NCBI GenBank assembly: GCA_004799545.1
Contig: SSMU01000005.1
Span: 248,001-312,000, forward strand
Source: Phenylobacterium sp.
GTDB lineage: Bacteria; Pseudomonadota; Alphaproteobacteria; Caulobacterales; Caulobacteraceae
Reading direction: 5' to 3'
Length of the DNA stretch: 64,000 nucleotides
Shown in pieces: positions 49,845 to 59,855 of this stretch (positions are counted from its first letter, which is position 1; each line of letters starts with the position of its first letter). The position numbers and the translations under genes are program-made. Below the pieces are notes generated by a model. The model had not been told where the DNA came from. It saw nothing but the letters and a program-made list of their open reading frames with translations, and made no database searches.

Positions 49845-51556
49845 CGCGCCGCGGCCACGGCCCGGGCGCAGGCGTCGTAGGCCGTGGGCGTCAGCTCCTT
49901 CGGGAGCTCCAGTTGCTGCTGGGTCATCGTGCCTTTCCCGATGGGAAGGTAGCTCACCCGCCGCTCCACGGTCTCGTCCAGGACCCAGACCTCCCAAGGC
50001 TTTTCGACGTTCCCCGTCCAGCCCGATATTCGGCGCACCGTCATGCCATCCCGGAGGCCCGCGGCGTAGGCCGGTCCATCCGGCGCGACCTTGGTCAGGG
50101 CGTGACTGCCGTCGGCCCTCGTCTTGATCTCGTAGCCCCGCTCGAACACCGGCGCCGGGCGCGTCGCGACGGTGATGCAACCGCCGAAGGCATCCTGCGG
50201 CAGCGCGATGGCGGCGCCCGTCTCCACAATCCGCTCGACGTCGGGGCCCACCTCGAGGCCGAAGTCCCGTGCGGTCTCCTCGAAGAGTTGCGGCGCCTTG
50301 GGGCTCTTGGCGCCGAGCTTCGCGGCGCGGTCGCGCATGGCGCGCATGACGTCGTCGAGCCCAACCCTGCCGCCGGACCGGGCGCGGAGCTCGCGGTCCC
50401 AGGTCGCGGCGAGGATCGCGCCCCGGCGATACGGCAGCTTCTGGACGTCGCTGTCCTTCCAGAAGTCGGCGACCACCTTGGCGTTCGGCGCCGTCCGGTT
50501 CGGAGACGCGGCGTACTCCTTCAGCACCTGGTTCCACGCCTCCACGAACGCCTGCAGGCTGAAGGTCTCGGACCGCAGCGCCAGGCGGCGCGCATAGAAG
50601 TCGGTGAAGCCCTCCGAGAACCAGTAGTCGGCGCGCTCGGCCACGTCGCCGTCGTGCATTCCGCCGAGCCGCCGGGGATTCCAGGTGTGGAAATACTCGT
50701 GCGCCAGCAGGCCCTTGATGAAGTCCAGCGGGGTGTCGGCGCCGCCCTGGATGGCGAAGGCGTCGCCACGCCCTTCCCCGCGGACCGAGATGCTGCCGGA
50801 GACCGGGCCCAACGGCGTGAGCGCCACCAGGAACGGCCCCTCCTTGCCGCCCCAGAAGGCCCGCTCGCCGGCGATCGTCTTGGCCGCCAGGTCGACGAAG
50901 GCCGCGGTCGTGAAGCCGAACCGCCCGAGCGCGGCCACCCGCAGCGGCGCGCCGTCGAGCCTGCGCTCGACGACCGTCAGGTCGGGTCCGCCGACCAGGA
51001 CGCTCTCCTGGAGGTCGGCGATCGCCATGGGCTTGCCGCCGGCATGCTCCAGGTCGGAGGCGAAGCCGAAGCCCGCCGGCGCCCCCACCCAGCGGAAGCT
51101 CGCGGGTCCCTTGGAGTCCTTCGGCAGCGCGAACAGCGCCTCCCCATAGACCCAGAACCGGGTCGGCCGGATGAGCGGCTGGTAGGTCTCCAGCTCGCTG
51201 ACCGACGGGTCGTGGTCGAAGGCGGAGACCACCCGGTAGCGCACCGTGAGCGGCGCGCCAGGCGCGGCCTGGATCAACCGCTCGGCGGGGCTGGGGGTGG
51301 CCACGCCGCTCGCGCCCTCGACCTTCAGGTCCTTGATGTTGCGCCATAGCTCGGTGACGCCGGCCGAGGCGTCGGGCAGCTCCAGCTGCACCCGACCGTC
51401 GGGGCCCGCGTGGAGGGCAAGGCTCACGTCGAGGGCGACCAGCGCGCCGTCGCGGATCTCCGGCGAGACGGTGTAGGCGAGCGGCGCGGGAGCTGGTTTC
51501 GCGGCGCCCAGGCAGGCGAGGGCTGCAACAGCCAGGATGGATTGAACGAGACGCAT
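49841..51556 (-). CDS. M61 family peptidase with PDZ domain
   Basis: A 571-residue exported metallopeptidase related to glycyl aminopeptidase. The signal peptide is residues 1-19 (ILAVAALACLGAA). The N-terminal part has the M61 beta fold, and the zinc motif is HEYFH at 286-290, with Glu315 in FSEGFTDF as third ligand. The C-terminal region (about 440-540) has a PDZ-like fold with KVAPDGPAYAAGLRDGMTVR. The standard family size is 550-620. It likely removes N-terminal residues in the periplasm. It is convergent with the TetR gene. Confidence 0.93.
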   Translation of the reverse strand: MRLVQSILAVAALACLGAAKPAPAPLAYTVSPEIRDGALVALDVSLALHAGPDGRVQLELPDASAGVTELWRNIKDLKVEGASGVATPSPAERLIQAAPGAPLTVRYRVVSAFDHDPSVSELETYQPLIRPTRFWVYGEALFALPKDSKGPASFRWVGAPAGFGFASDLEHAGGKPMAIADLQESVLVGGPDLTVVERRLDGAPLRVAALGRFGFTTAAFVDLAAKTIAGERAFWGGKEGPFLVALTPLGPVSGSISVRGEGRGDAFAIQGGADTPLDFIKGLLAHEYFHTWNPRRLGGMHDGDVAERADYWFSEGFTDFYARRLALRSETFSLQAFVEAWNQVLKEYAASPNRTAPNAKVVADFWKDSDVQKLPYRRGAILAATWDRELRARSGGRVGLDDVMRAMRDRAAKLGAKSPKAPQLFEETARDFGLEVGPDVERIVETGAAIALPQDAFGGCITVATRPAPVFERGYEIKTRADGSHALTKVAPDGPAYAAGLRDGMTVRRISGWTGNVEKPWEVWVLDETVERRVSYLPIGKGTMTQQQLELPKELTPTAYDACARAVAAAR

Positions 51557-51603
51557 GGGCCCTCCCCGCCTAAGCCCAAGCCTGCGCCGCGGCCCCTGTC
51601 AGC

Positions 51604-52785
51604 TTAAATCGCCGCAAGGTCGCGCCGTCGCGGCGGATAGAACCGCCGCAGCAGCACCCACTGGCCGAACATGGCCGGCAGCGCGAGCAGCACCCCCACC
51701 TCCAGCGGGGCATGCAGGGCGATCAGCGCCGCGGTCGTCAGGCAGGCGCCGAAACAGCCGATGTCCCACCCCGCCTCGGTGACCATGGCGAAGCGCAGCG
51801 AACAGGGCGAGGCCTTGTTGAGGTTGGCGGTGACGCTGGCCAGCGCCGGGATCAGCAGTGGGAAGAACAGGGCGCCGGCCGCGTTGGCGGCGACGGCGAG
51901 CGGCGGCCAGCTCAGGCTGGCCGCCCGCGCCAGGATGATCACCAGGCCGGCGGAATAGGCGATGGCGGCGGAGCGCCGGCCATGGCCCTGGTCCACGTGC
52001 GGCCCCAGCACCAGGGCGCCGGCCGCCCCCACCAGCCCGGCCAGCGCCATGGCCCCACCATAGGCGGTGAAGCTCTCCTTCAGCGCCACGAAGAGGGCGA
52101 TCTGCCAGACGAACAGGAAGCAGGAGTCGAACCAGCCGTCGGCGATCATCAGCCACAGGGCCGGCCGCGCCGCCTTCAGCACGCCTGGCGCCTCGCGCTT
52201 CACCGCCACCTCCGGCGCGCCGATCAGCGGCAGGACCGCCAGCACCTGCACCAGGGCCACCAGGCCGAACGCCCAACGGGGACCCGCGGTGACCAACAGC
52301 CAGGCGCCCGCCAGCGGGGCCACGATGTTGGTCAGGGCCGCCAGGGCCTCGCGCACGGCGATCTGGTGGCCGCGGTGCTCCGCGTCGCCGACCGCGGCGT
52401 AGTAGGCGTTGAAGCTCATCCAGTAGAGCACCTCGCCCAGGCCGGAGACGGCCACCACGGCGGCCAGCGCGCCGCCGACGCCATGCACTTGCGCCAACAG
52501 CGGATATTGCGCGGCCATCACCAGTGAGCCGGCCACCAAGAGGCGCTTGATCCCGAACCGCTTGGCGAGCGGCAGCAGCATCGGCCGGACCAGGAAACGG
52601 CCGGTGACCACCGCCGCCTGGGCGACCAGCGCCAGCGGCGCCGAGACGCCGGCGCTCAGCAGGTAGACGAAGAAGAACAGGCCGCCCGCGCCTTGCGCGA
52701 AGGCGACGATGCCGGAGTGGACGTTGACGCGGTTGACCGCGTCGTTGCGAAGGAACGCCATGGGAAATCCGAAGGAAGGGGGCAT
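51604..52785 (-). CDS. MFS transporter
   Basis: A 393-residue integral membrane protein with about 12 hydrophobic spans in the major facilitator layout. The first span follows NRVNVHSGIVAFAQGAGGLF, and the loop LLPLAKRFGIKRLLVAG contains the G-x-x-x-D/K-R-x-G-like motif between spans 2 and 3. The halves are separated by a long cytosolic loop near residue 195 (VAVKREAPGVLKAARPALWL). The substrate is unknown. A start at the Met at residue 9 is equally possible. It lies next to the M61 gene on the same strand, 47 bp upstream of it. Confidence 0.85.
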   Translation of the reverse strand: MPPSFGFPMAFLRNDAVNRVNVHSGIVAFAQGAGGLFFFVYLLSAGVSAPLALVAQAAVVTGRFLVRPMLLPLAKRFGIKRLLVAGSLVMAAQYPLLAQVHGVGGALAAVVAVSGLGEVLYWMSFNAYYAAVGDAEHRGHQIAVREALAALTNIVAPLAGAWLLVTAGPRWAFGLVALVQVLAVLPLIGAPEVAVKREAPGVLKAARPALWLMIADGWFDSCFLFVWQIALFVALKESFTAYGGAMALAGLVGAAGALVLGPHVDQGHGRRSAAIAYSAGLVIILARAASLSWPPLAVAANAAGALFFPLLIPALASVTANLNKASPCSLRFAMVTEAGWDIGCFGACLTTAALIALHAPLEVGVLLALPAMFGQWVLLRRFYPPRRRDLAAI

Positions 52786-52909
52786 GGGGGGACGCGGCCT
52801 GTCGAGACCGGTCAGCGGCGCAGCGCTCTAGCGCTCGTTCCTACCCATGAAACTGCTCCTTCGTGGCGGCGACTACGCTCGCGCGCCGCAGCGTCGACAA
52901 CCGTGGTGA

Positions 52910-53074
52910 CTAGAAGCCGGTCTGGCTCATCCTGACGAGGAGATGGCCGATCCAAAGGGCGCCGGCCCAGAAGGCCAAGGCCAGCAATCCGACGAAAGCC
53001 AGGCAGGCCAGGGAGCTTACGCCCCTGTTGGCCACCGGCCGCGCCATACCTCCGAAAGCGAGGTTACGCCGCAT
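52910..53074 (-). CDS. small single-span membrane protein
   Basis: A 54-codon open frame with a GGGAGAG ribosome site just before its ATG. The product is basic at the start (MRRNLAFGGMARPVANRG), then a strong hydrophobic span over about residues 20-47 (CLAFVGLLALAFWAGALWIG) and a short polar end. This inside-basic, one-span pattern is typical of real small membrane proteins. I do not recognise it. It lies in the gap between the MFS gene and glmM, on the same strand as both. A reading on the other strand is less protein-like. Confidence 0.5.
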   Translation of the reverse strand: MRRNLAFGGMARPVANRGVSSLACLAFVGLLALAFWAGALWIGHLLVRMSQTGF

Positions 53075-53189
53075 GGTCTCTCCCTAGTCCTTATGGCCCT
53101 GCCTCGGTCGAGCGAAGCAGGCTGCGTCAGACTGACACAATCCTAGAGGCTTGGGTAGGATGACGTGACGGCAGGTGACGAGAGGGGCG

Positions 53190-54542
53190 TTAGGCGGCCG
53201 CCTTCTTCACGGCGCCGGCGATCTCCTTGACCACCTGGTTGACCAGCTTCTCGTCGTCGCCCTCGGCCATGATGCGGATCAGGGGCTCGGTGCCCGACGC
53301 GCGGACCACCACGCGGCCCGAGCCGTTCAGCCGCTGCTCGGCGTCGGCGATGGAGGCCTTCACCTGCTCGCTCTCCAAGGGCTTGCCGGCCACGAAGCGG
53401 ACGTTCTCCAGCTTCTGCGGCACCGGCTCGAACTGGCGGGCCAGCGCGCTCATCGGCCGGTCGCTCTCCTTGAGCACGGCCAGCACCTGCAGCGCGGCCA
53501 GCAGGCCGTCGCCGGTGGTGGCGAAGTCGCGCAGGATGATGTGGCCGGACTGCTCGCCGCCGAGGTTGAAACCGCCCTCGCGCATGCGGGCCATGACGTA
53601 GCGGTCGCCCACCTGGGTGCGCTCCAGCTTCAGGCCCAGACCCTTCATGAACCGCTCGAGCCCGAGGTTGGACATCACCGTCGCCACCACCCCGCCGCCG
53701 CTCAACCGGTCGCGCTTGGCCCAGTTGTCGGCGATCAGCGCCATGATCTGGTCGCCGTCGACCACCAGGCCCCGCTCGTCGCAGATCACCAGCCGGTCGG
53801 CGTCGCCGTCGAGCGCGATGCCAATGTCGGCGCGGTACTCCTTCACCGCCTTCTGCATGGCGGCCGGGTGCGTCGAGCCGCACTCCTCGTTGATGTTGAA
53901 GCCGTTGGGGGTGACGCCGACCGGGATGATCTCGGCGCCCAGCTCGTAGAGCGCCTCGGGCGCCACCTTGTAGGCCGCGCCATTGGCGCAATCGATGACG
54001 ATCCGGAGGCCCGCCAGGCTGAGCCGCCGCGGGTAGGTGCCCTTGGCGATCTCCACATAGCGCGCCTGGCAGTCGTCGATCCGCTGCACCCGGCCGAGCG
54101 CGGTGGGCGCGGTCAGCCCCTCATCCAGCCCCTCGCCCATCAGGGCCTCGATCTCCAGCTCCCGTTCATCGGAGAGCTTGTAGCCGTCGGGCCCGAACAG
54201 CTTGATCCCATTGTCGGCGAAATGATTGTGCGAGGCCGAGATCATCACGCCCAGGTCGGCGCGCAGGCTGCGGGTCATCATGGCGACGCCCGGGGTCGGC
54301 AGCGGGCCGAACAGGCGCACGTCCATGCCGACGCTGGTGAAGCCCGCCACCAGGGCCGGCTCGATCATGTAGCCGGACAGCCGCGTGTCCTTGCCGATCA
54401 CCACCAGGTGGCGGCGGTCGTCCTTGGACATGAACAACTTGCCCGCGGCCATGCCGACGCGCAAAGCCACTTCCGCGGTCATCGGATAGCGGTTGGCCTG
54501 GCCCCGGATGCCATCGGTTCCGAAATAGGCGCGCTTGGTCAT
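53190..54542 (-). CDS. glmM: phosphoglucosamine mutase
   Basis: A 450-residue enzyme that turns glucosamine 6-phosphate into glucosamine 1-phosphate for UDP-GlcNAc, peptidoglycan and LPS. The N-terminus [20 protein letters not shown] is diagnostic. The phosphoserine is Ser104 in ISASHNHF, the metal loop is [11 protein letters not shown], the sugar loop is [10 protein letters not shown] and the C-terminal phosphate loop is [13 protein letters not shown]. It is standard length. It is divergent from glmS, so the two consecutive steps of the pathway share one 115-bp promoter region. Confidence 0.97.
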   Translation of the reverse strand: MTKRAYFGTDGIRGQANRYPMTAEVALRVGMAAGKLFMSKDDRRHLVVIGKDTRLSGYMIEPALVAGFTSVGMDVRLFGPLPTPGVAMMTRSLRADLGVMISASHNHFADNGIKLFGPDGYKLSDERELEIEALMGEGLDEGLTAPTALGRVQRIDDCQARYVEIAKGTYPRRLSLAGLRIVIDCANGAAYKVAPEALYELGAEIIPVGVTPNGFNINEECGSTHPAAMQKAVKEYRADIGIALDGDADRLVICDERGLVVDGDQIMALIADNWAKRDRLSGGGVVATVMSNLGLERFMKGLGLKLERTQVGDRYVMARMREGGFNLGGEQSGHIILRDFATTGDGLLAALQVLAVLKESDRPMSALARQFEPVPQKLENVRFVAGKPLESEQVKASIADAEQRLNGSGRVVVRASGTEPLIRIMAEGDDEKLVNQVVKEIAGAVKKAAA

Positions 54543-54657
54543 CGGCTGCTCACGAAACGATCGGAAACCCAGATTTAGTCGACGGGATCATGCCGAATGG
54601 TAAAGCCGGCCCCGCGACTGCGACCCGACGCGTTTATCATAAAGGAAATCAAAGCCC

Positions 54658-56478
<1,821 letters not shown>

Positions 56479-56485
56479 CCGCGGC

Positions 56486-57595
56486 CTACTCGGCTGACGC
56501 CATGTCCAGCCGCACCGGCAGGTGGACGACGCCGCCCTGCACGGGACCTGCCTCGGCCGACCACAGGTTCATCTTCAGCCGCGAAGCGAGCCTCACCGCC
56601 GCGTCATCGAAGTCGAGGCCGTCGGGGCTGGTGAGCTCGATCCGGCAGCCGGTCAAGGCGCCGTCGGCGCCGACCTCGCAGGCCACCTGGGCGCCGGGGC
56701 TGCCCGGCTTGGCGACGCCGGCCGGGAAGTCGCGCATCAGGCTCCGCGGATCGGACCCCACGATCCAGAACGGCTCGCGCACGGTGCGGTCCTTGGCCTC
56801 GGCCGGCGGCGGGAAGCGGACCGGCACGTCGACCTCGATCGGCGCGCCGCGCGGCGCGCGGGCCATGGTCTCCGGCGAGACGGTGAACTGGCCGGCCAGG
56901 GCCACCGCCGCCTTGCCGAAGTCGTGGCCGGTCGGCAGCTCCTTCTCCACCACGCAGCGGGTCAAAGCCCCGGTCGGCTGCACCTTGCAGTGGGCCACCG
57001 CATAGCCCTCCACGCCGCCGCCCTTGGCCGGGTAGGCCGCCGCCCAGTCCTCGAACCCGGGCGCCCGCGTCCAGGCCGGCCAATCCATCAGCGTCACGCT
57101 GCGGCTGGCGATCGGGTGGTCGAGGACCTTCGAGCTCGTCTCCTGAATCCGCCGCAGGTCGATCTCCATCTCCGAAGGCTTGAAGTTGACGGCGATGTTC
57201 ATCGGGCCCGCCACCGGCCCATCGGGACCCTGGCGCGGCGTCAGCTTGAAGGTCGGGCGAAGCTCCAGGGCCGCGGCCCCGAAGCCCTGGCCCCGCGGCT
57301 GCTCGTAGGCGACGCGGCAGGTCTGCGCCAGCCCATGGACGTCCACCTCGCAGGTCAGGGTCACCGTTCCCCCGACGCCGGCGGCCCTCGCCGCGGCCGG
57401 CCAGATGGAGACGTCCTGGCCGCGCACGAAGGTCCCGTCGCCCATCGACACCGTCACATCGGCCGGCGGCGGCCGGTTCGGCTGTCCGGTCACCACCACG
57501 GGCGACACCTCGGTCGGCGGGGTAGCCGGCGGGGCCGCGGCGGGGGCGGGGCCGGTGGCGGCCGCGGTCAGCAGCGCCAAGAGGACGATCGACAT
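56486..57595 (-). CDS. exported protein with three TonB C-terminal-like modules
   Basis: A 369-residue protein with a hydrophobic N-terminus and a Pro/Ala linker (residues 1-45), then three copies of the TonB C-terminal-like module. Each has a cysteine pair spaced by 10 residues: Cys82/93 (TCEVDVHGLAQTC), Cys203/214 (HCKVQPTGALTRC) and Cys306/317 (ACEVGADGALTGC), followed by a G-x-x-F-x-x-A-A segment and a closing strand. The paired cysteines suggest three disulfides in the periplasm. One TonB_C domain is usual. There is no clear TonB membrane anchor beyond the signal. ExbB/ExbD are not nearby, so an energy-transducing role is doubtful. Confidence 0.78.
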   Translation of the reverse strand: MSIVLLALLTAAATGPAPAAAPPATPPTEVSPVVVTGQPNRPPPADVTVSMGDGTFVRGQDVSIWPAAARAAGVGGTVTLTCEVDVHGLAQTCRVAYEQPRGQGFGAAALELRPTFKLTPRQGPDGPVAGPMNIAVNFKPSEMEIDLRRIQETSSKVLDHPIASRSVTLMDWPAWTRAPGFEDWAAAYPAKGGGVEGYAVAHCKVQPTGALTRCVVEKELPTGHDFGKAAVALAGQFTVSPETMARAPRGAPIEVDVPVRFPPPAEAKDRTVREPFWIVGSDPRSLMRDFPAGVAKPGSPGAQVACEVGADGALTGCRIELTSPDGLDFDDAAVRLASRLKMNLWSAEAGPVQGGVVHLPVRLDMASAE

Positions 57596-57609
57596 GGCCG
57601 GGCTCCCGA

Positions 57610-58206
57610 TCAGGGCGTCGGGGTCGCGGCCGGCGTGGCCACATCCGCATGGCTGACCGTGAAACGGGCGAGCTGCTGGTTGACCACGTCCCAGTCGGGC
57701 GCGAGCTCGAGCGCCTTCCGGTAGTCGAGGTAGGCGGCCTTGTAGTTGTCCAGCCACTCATAGGCGAGGGCGCGGTTGTAGTAGGTCTTCTCCGGCTCCT
57801 TCACCCCCAGCTCCAGGGCGTTGTTGAAGTCGGAGACCGCCTCGACGAAGCGATGGGTTCCGATGCGCGCGGCGCCGCGGTTCACATAGGCCTCGCCTAG
57901 GTTGGACTGGTAGCGGATGGCGGTGTCGAAATCGCGGATCGCCTCGTCGTAGGCCTTGCCCCGCATCCGGATGATGCCGCGGTTGACGTAGGTCCCGGCG
58001 CGGTCGCGCGGGATCAGCAGCTCGTGCTCCAGGGACGCCGTGCAGAGCTGCTCGAAACGGTTGGCGGACTCGCCGGCCTTGGCCGCGTCCGAGCAGGCCT
58101 TGGCGAACCCGTCGCCGCTGACGTCCACCTGCGCGCTGGCCTGTCCGGCCGCGCCGAACATCATTGCGGCGGCGATCATGCCGGCCGCCCCTGCCACGAT
58201 CTTCAT
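57610..58206 (-). CDS. exported tetratricopeptide-repeat protein
   Basis: A 198-residue periplasmic TPR protein. Residues 1-26 are a signal peptide (AAAMMFGAAGQASA). Three TPR units follow from about residue 68: GTYVNRGIIRMRGKAYDEAI, AYVNRGAARIGTHRFVEAVS and YYNRALAYEWLDNYKAAYLD. It starts with a Cys-containing helix pair (KACSDAAKAGESANRFEQLC). TPR domains bind proteins, and the partner is unknown. It lies 14 bp upstream of the three-module TonB-like gene on the same strand, so the two may form one operon. Confidence 0.85.
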   Translation of the reverse strand: MKIVAGAAGMIAAAMMFGAAGQASAQVDVSGDGFAKACSDAAKAGESANRFEQLCTASLEHELLIPRDRAGTYVNRGIIRMRGKAYDEAIRDFDTAIRYQSNLGEAYVNRGAARIGTHRFVEAVSDFNNALELGVKEPEKTYYNRALAYEWLDNYKAAYLDYRKALELAPDWDVVNQQLARFTVSHADVATPAATPTP

Positions 58207-58335
58207 GGCGCCGCTCCCTCCGCTTCGACGGATTCGCGTACCGTCGTTTAGCCGGAGGCTCCTCCCGCAGCAGGGATGAGTCAACGCGCAGCTCGTCGCG
58301 CTAAACGGCTGATCGCCCACCCCAAAACGCAAAAC

Positions 58336-58357
58336 GGCCGCTCCATGGAGCGGCCGC
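58336..58357 (-). terminator. palindromic terminator after Thr/Asn-rich lipoprotein gene
   Basis: A perfect 22-bp palindrome (CGGCCGCTCCA with TGGAGCGGCCG) is followed by TTTT on the minus strand, 25 bp past the stop codon of the lipoprotein gene. Confidence 0.75.
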
Positions 58358-58381
58358 TCGCTGAAAGAAGATCGTCAGATC

Positions 58382-58621
58382 TTACTTCGTGGTGTTCGAC
58401 GCCGTGGTGTTGGTGGTCGTCGTGGTGTTCGAGGCCGACGTGTTCGAGGCCATCGAATTGGTGTCCGCCGACGGGGTCGTGGTGGTCGTGGTCGTGGTGT
58501 TGGTGTCAGTGGCCGTGGCGTTGGTGTCAGCCGTGTTGGTGTCGGCCTTCTTCTGGCAGGCGGCGACGCCGAGAGCGAGGACGGCAGCCGCGGCAACCGA
58601 AGTGACGATACGCAGTTTCAT
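58382..58621 (-). CDS. low-complexity Thr/Asn/Asp-rich lipoprotein
   Basis: A 79-residue secreted lipoprotein. The signal peptide is residues 1-21, with the lipobox GVAAC (Cys22). The remaining part is low complexity: QKKADTNTADTNATATDTNT, a run of Thr, and NTSASNTTT-like repeats to the end. There is no folded domain. It could be a disordered spacer or a surface peptide. Short Thr/Asn lipoproteins of this kind are found in several Caulobacterales. The repetitive DNA could change length by slippage. It ends in a terminator, so it is transcribed alone. Confidence 0.75.
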   Translation of the reverse strand: MKLRIVTSVAAAAVLALGVAACQKKADTNTADTNATATDTNTTTTTTTTPSADTNSMASNTSASNTTTTTNTTASNTTK

Positions 58622-58841
58622 GGATTGCTCCCCTGGAGGACTATCCCCCGACGCGGCGAGTCATACACGCCTTTGTGAGTTCTCGAAATCGTGATCGTGC
58701 CTCGCGGATAGATTTTTGTCGCACGGCCTGTGGATTTCCGCGGACGCCTCCTTTAGGCGCGGCCTGGCGGATCGCCCGCACCGCGGGGGCGTTTGAGTGC
58801 GGCGGAAAGCTCAAGCTTGTCCGCCGGGTCGGAGGGGATTG

Positions 58842-59711
58842 ATGGAAAAACGCGTGCGCAAGGCGGTCCTGCCGGTGGCGGGCCTGGGCACCCGTGTGCT
58901 GCCGGGCGCGAAGACCACGCCCAAGAACCTGCTCAACGTCGTCGACCGGCCGATCCTGTCCTATGTGGTCGAGGAGGCCCGCGCCGCCGGCATCGAGCAC
59001 CTGATCTTCATCGTCGGCCGCGGCCAGGGCGCCATCGAGGACTATTTCGACGCCAATCCAGAGATCGAAGGCGCCCTGGAGGCCAAGGGCAAGCTGGACA
59101 TCCTGGCGGAGGTCCGCCGCGACCTGCCGGAGCCCGGCGAGATGAGCTTCGTGCGCCAGATGGCGCCGCTCGGCCTGGGCCACGCCGTCTGGTGCGCCCG
59201 CTACATCATAGGCGACGAACCCTTCGCGGTGATGCTGCCCGACATGCTGATGGCCGCCGAGCCGCCCGCCCTCGCCCAGGCCGTGGCCGCCTATGAGCAG
59301 ACCGGCGGCAATATCATCGTCGTCGAGCCGGTCCCCGAGGGCGAGGCGCACAAGTACGGCATCGTCGCCCTCGACGGCCGCGACGGCCGGCTGAACCGGA
59401 TGACCGGCATGGTGGAGAAGCCGCCGGCGGGGACCGAGCCCTCCAACCTGTTCATCTCCGGCCGCTACATCCTGCAGCCGGAGATCTTCGAGATCCTCGA
59501 GACCCAGGAGCGCGGCGCCGGCGACGAAATCCAGCTCACCGACGGCATGGCGGCCCTGATGAAGCGGCAGGATTTCCACGCCCTTGAGTACGAGGGGACC
59601 ACCTACGACTGCGGCGACAAGCTGGGCCTGCTGCGCGCCAACGTCGCCTTCGCCCTGCGTCGTCCCGAACTCGCCGACGCCGCGCGGAAGATGATCCAGG
59701 AGCTGCTGTAG
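58842..59711 (+). CDS. galU: UTP-glucose-1-phosphate uridylyltransferase
   Basis: A 289-residue enzyme that makes UDP-glucose from UTP and glucose 1-phosphate. The nucleotide loop is PVAGLGTRVLPGAKTTPKNL near the N-terminus, with the family IEDYFD segment (residues about 65-75). GMVEKPPAGTEPSNLFISGR and YDCGDKLGLLRANVAFALR are typical of GalU. GGAGGGG at 58831 sets the ATG at 58842. UDP-glucose made here feeds UDP-glucose dehydrogenase and the UDP-sulfoquinovose synthase encoded next. It is followed by a hairpin (59717) before sqdB. Confidence 0.95.
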   Translation: MEKRVRKAVLPVAGLGTRVLPGAKTTPKNLLNVVDRPILSYVVEEARAAGIEHLIFIVGRGQGAIEDYFDANPEIEGALEAKGKLDILAEVRRDLPEPGEMSFVRQMAPLGLGHAVWCARYIIGDEPFAVMLPDMLMAAEPPALAQAVAAYEQTGGNIIVVEPVPEGEAHKYGIVALDGRDGRLNRMTGMVEKPPAGTEPSNLFISGRYILQPEIFEILETQERGAGDEIQLTDGMAALMKRQDFHALEYEGTTYDCGDKLGLLRANVAFALRRPELADAARKMIQELL

Positions 59712-59716
59712 CGGCG

Positions 59717-59739
59717 CCTTCTCCCCTGGCGGGAGAAGG
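59717..59739. repeat. hairpin between galU and sqdB
   Basis: CCTTCTCCC and GGGAGAAGG pair perfectly over a 5-nt loop, 5 nt after the galU stop. The 144-bp gap also holds a partly matching CCCTCTCTACGGGGGAG segment near 59820. It resembles the other boundary hairpins and may reduce read-through into sqdB. Confidence 0.55.
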
Positions 59740-59855
59740 TCGACTGCGGACTGTGCAGGCAGCCCACCTGCGACAGCCCGCCGCAGGTTCTGCTTGGCGA
59801 ACCCCGGCTTCGTGGGCTAGCCCTCTCTACGGGGGAGCGACGTCACGGAGTAGAG

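Noticed and set aside
52943..53146. Plus-strand small frame opposite the 54-residue membrane protein
   Set aside because: GAGGAG sits directly against its ATG with no spacing, and its product is polar, Gly/Gln/Pro-rich and unfolded-looking. The opposite strand gives a coherent membrane span.
54543..54657. glmS ribozyme in the glmM/glmS gap
   Set aside because: The gap is too short for the ribozyme core and no matching elements were seen; the ribozyme is mainly found in Gram-positive bacteria.
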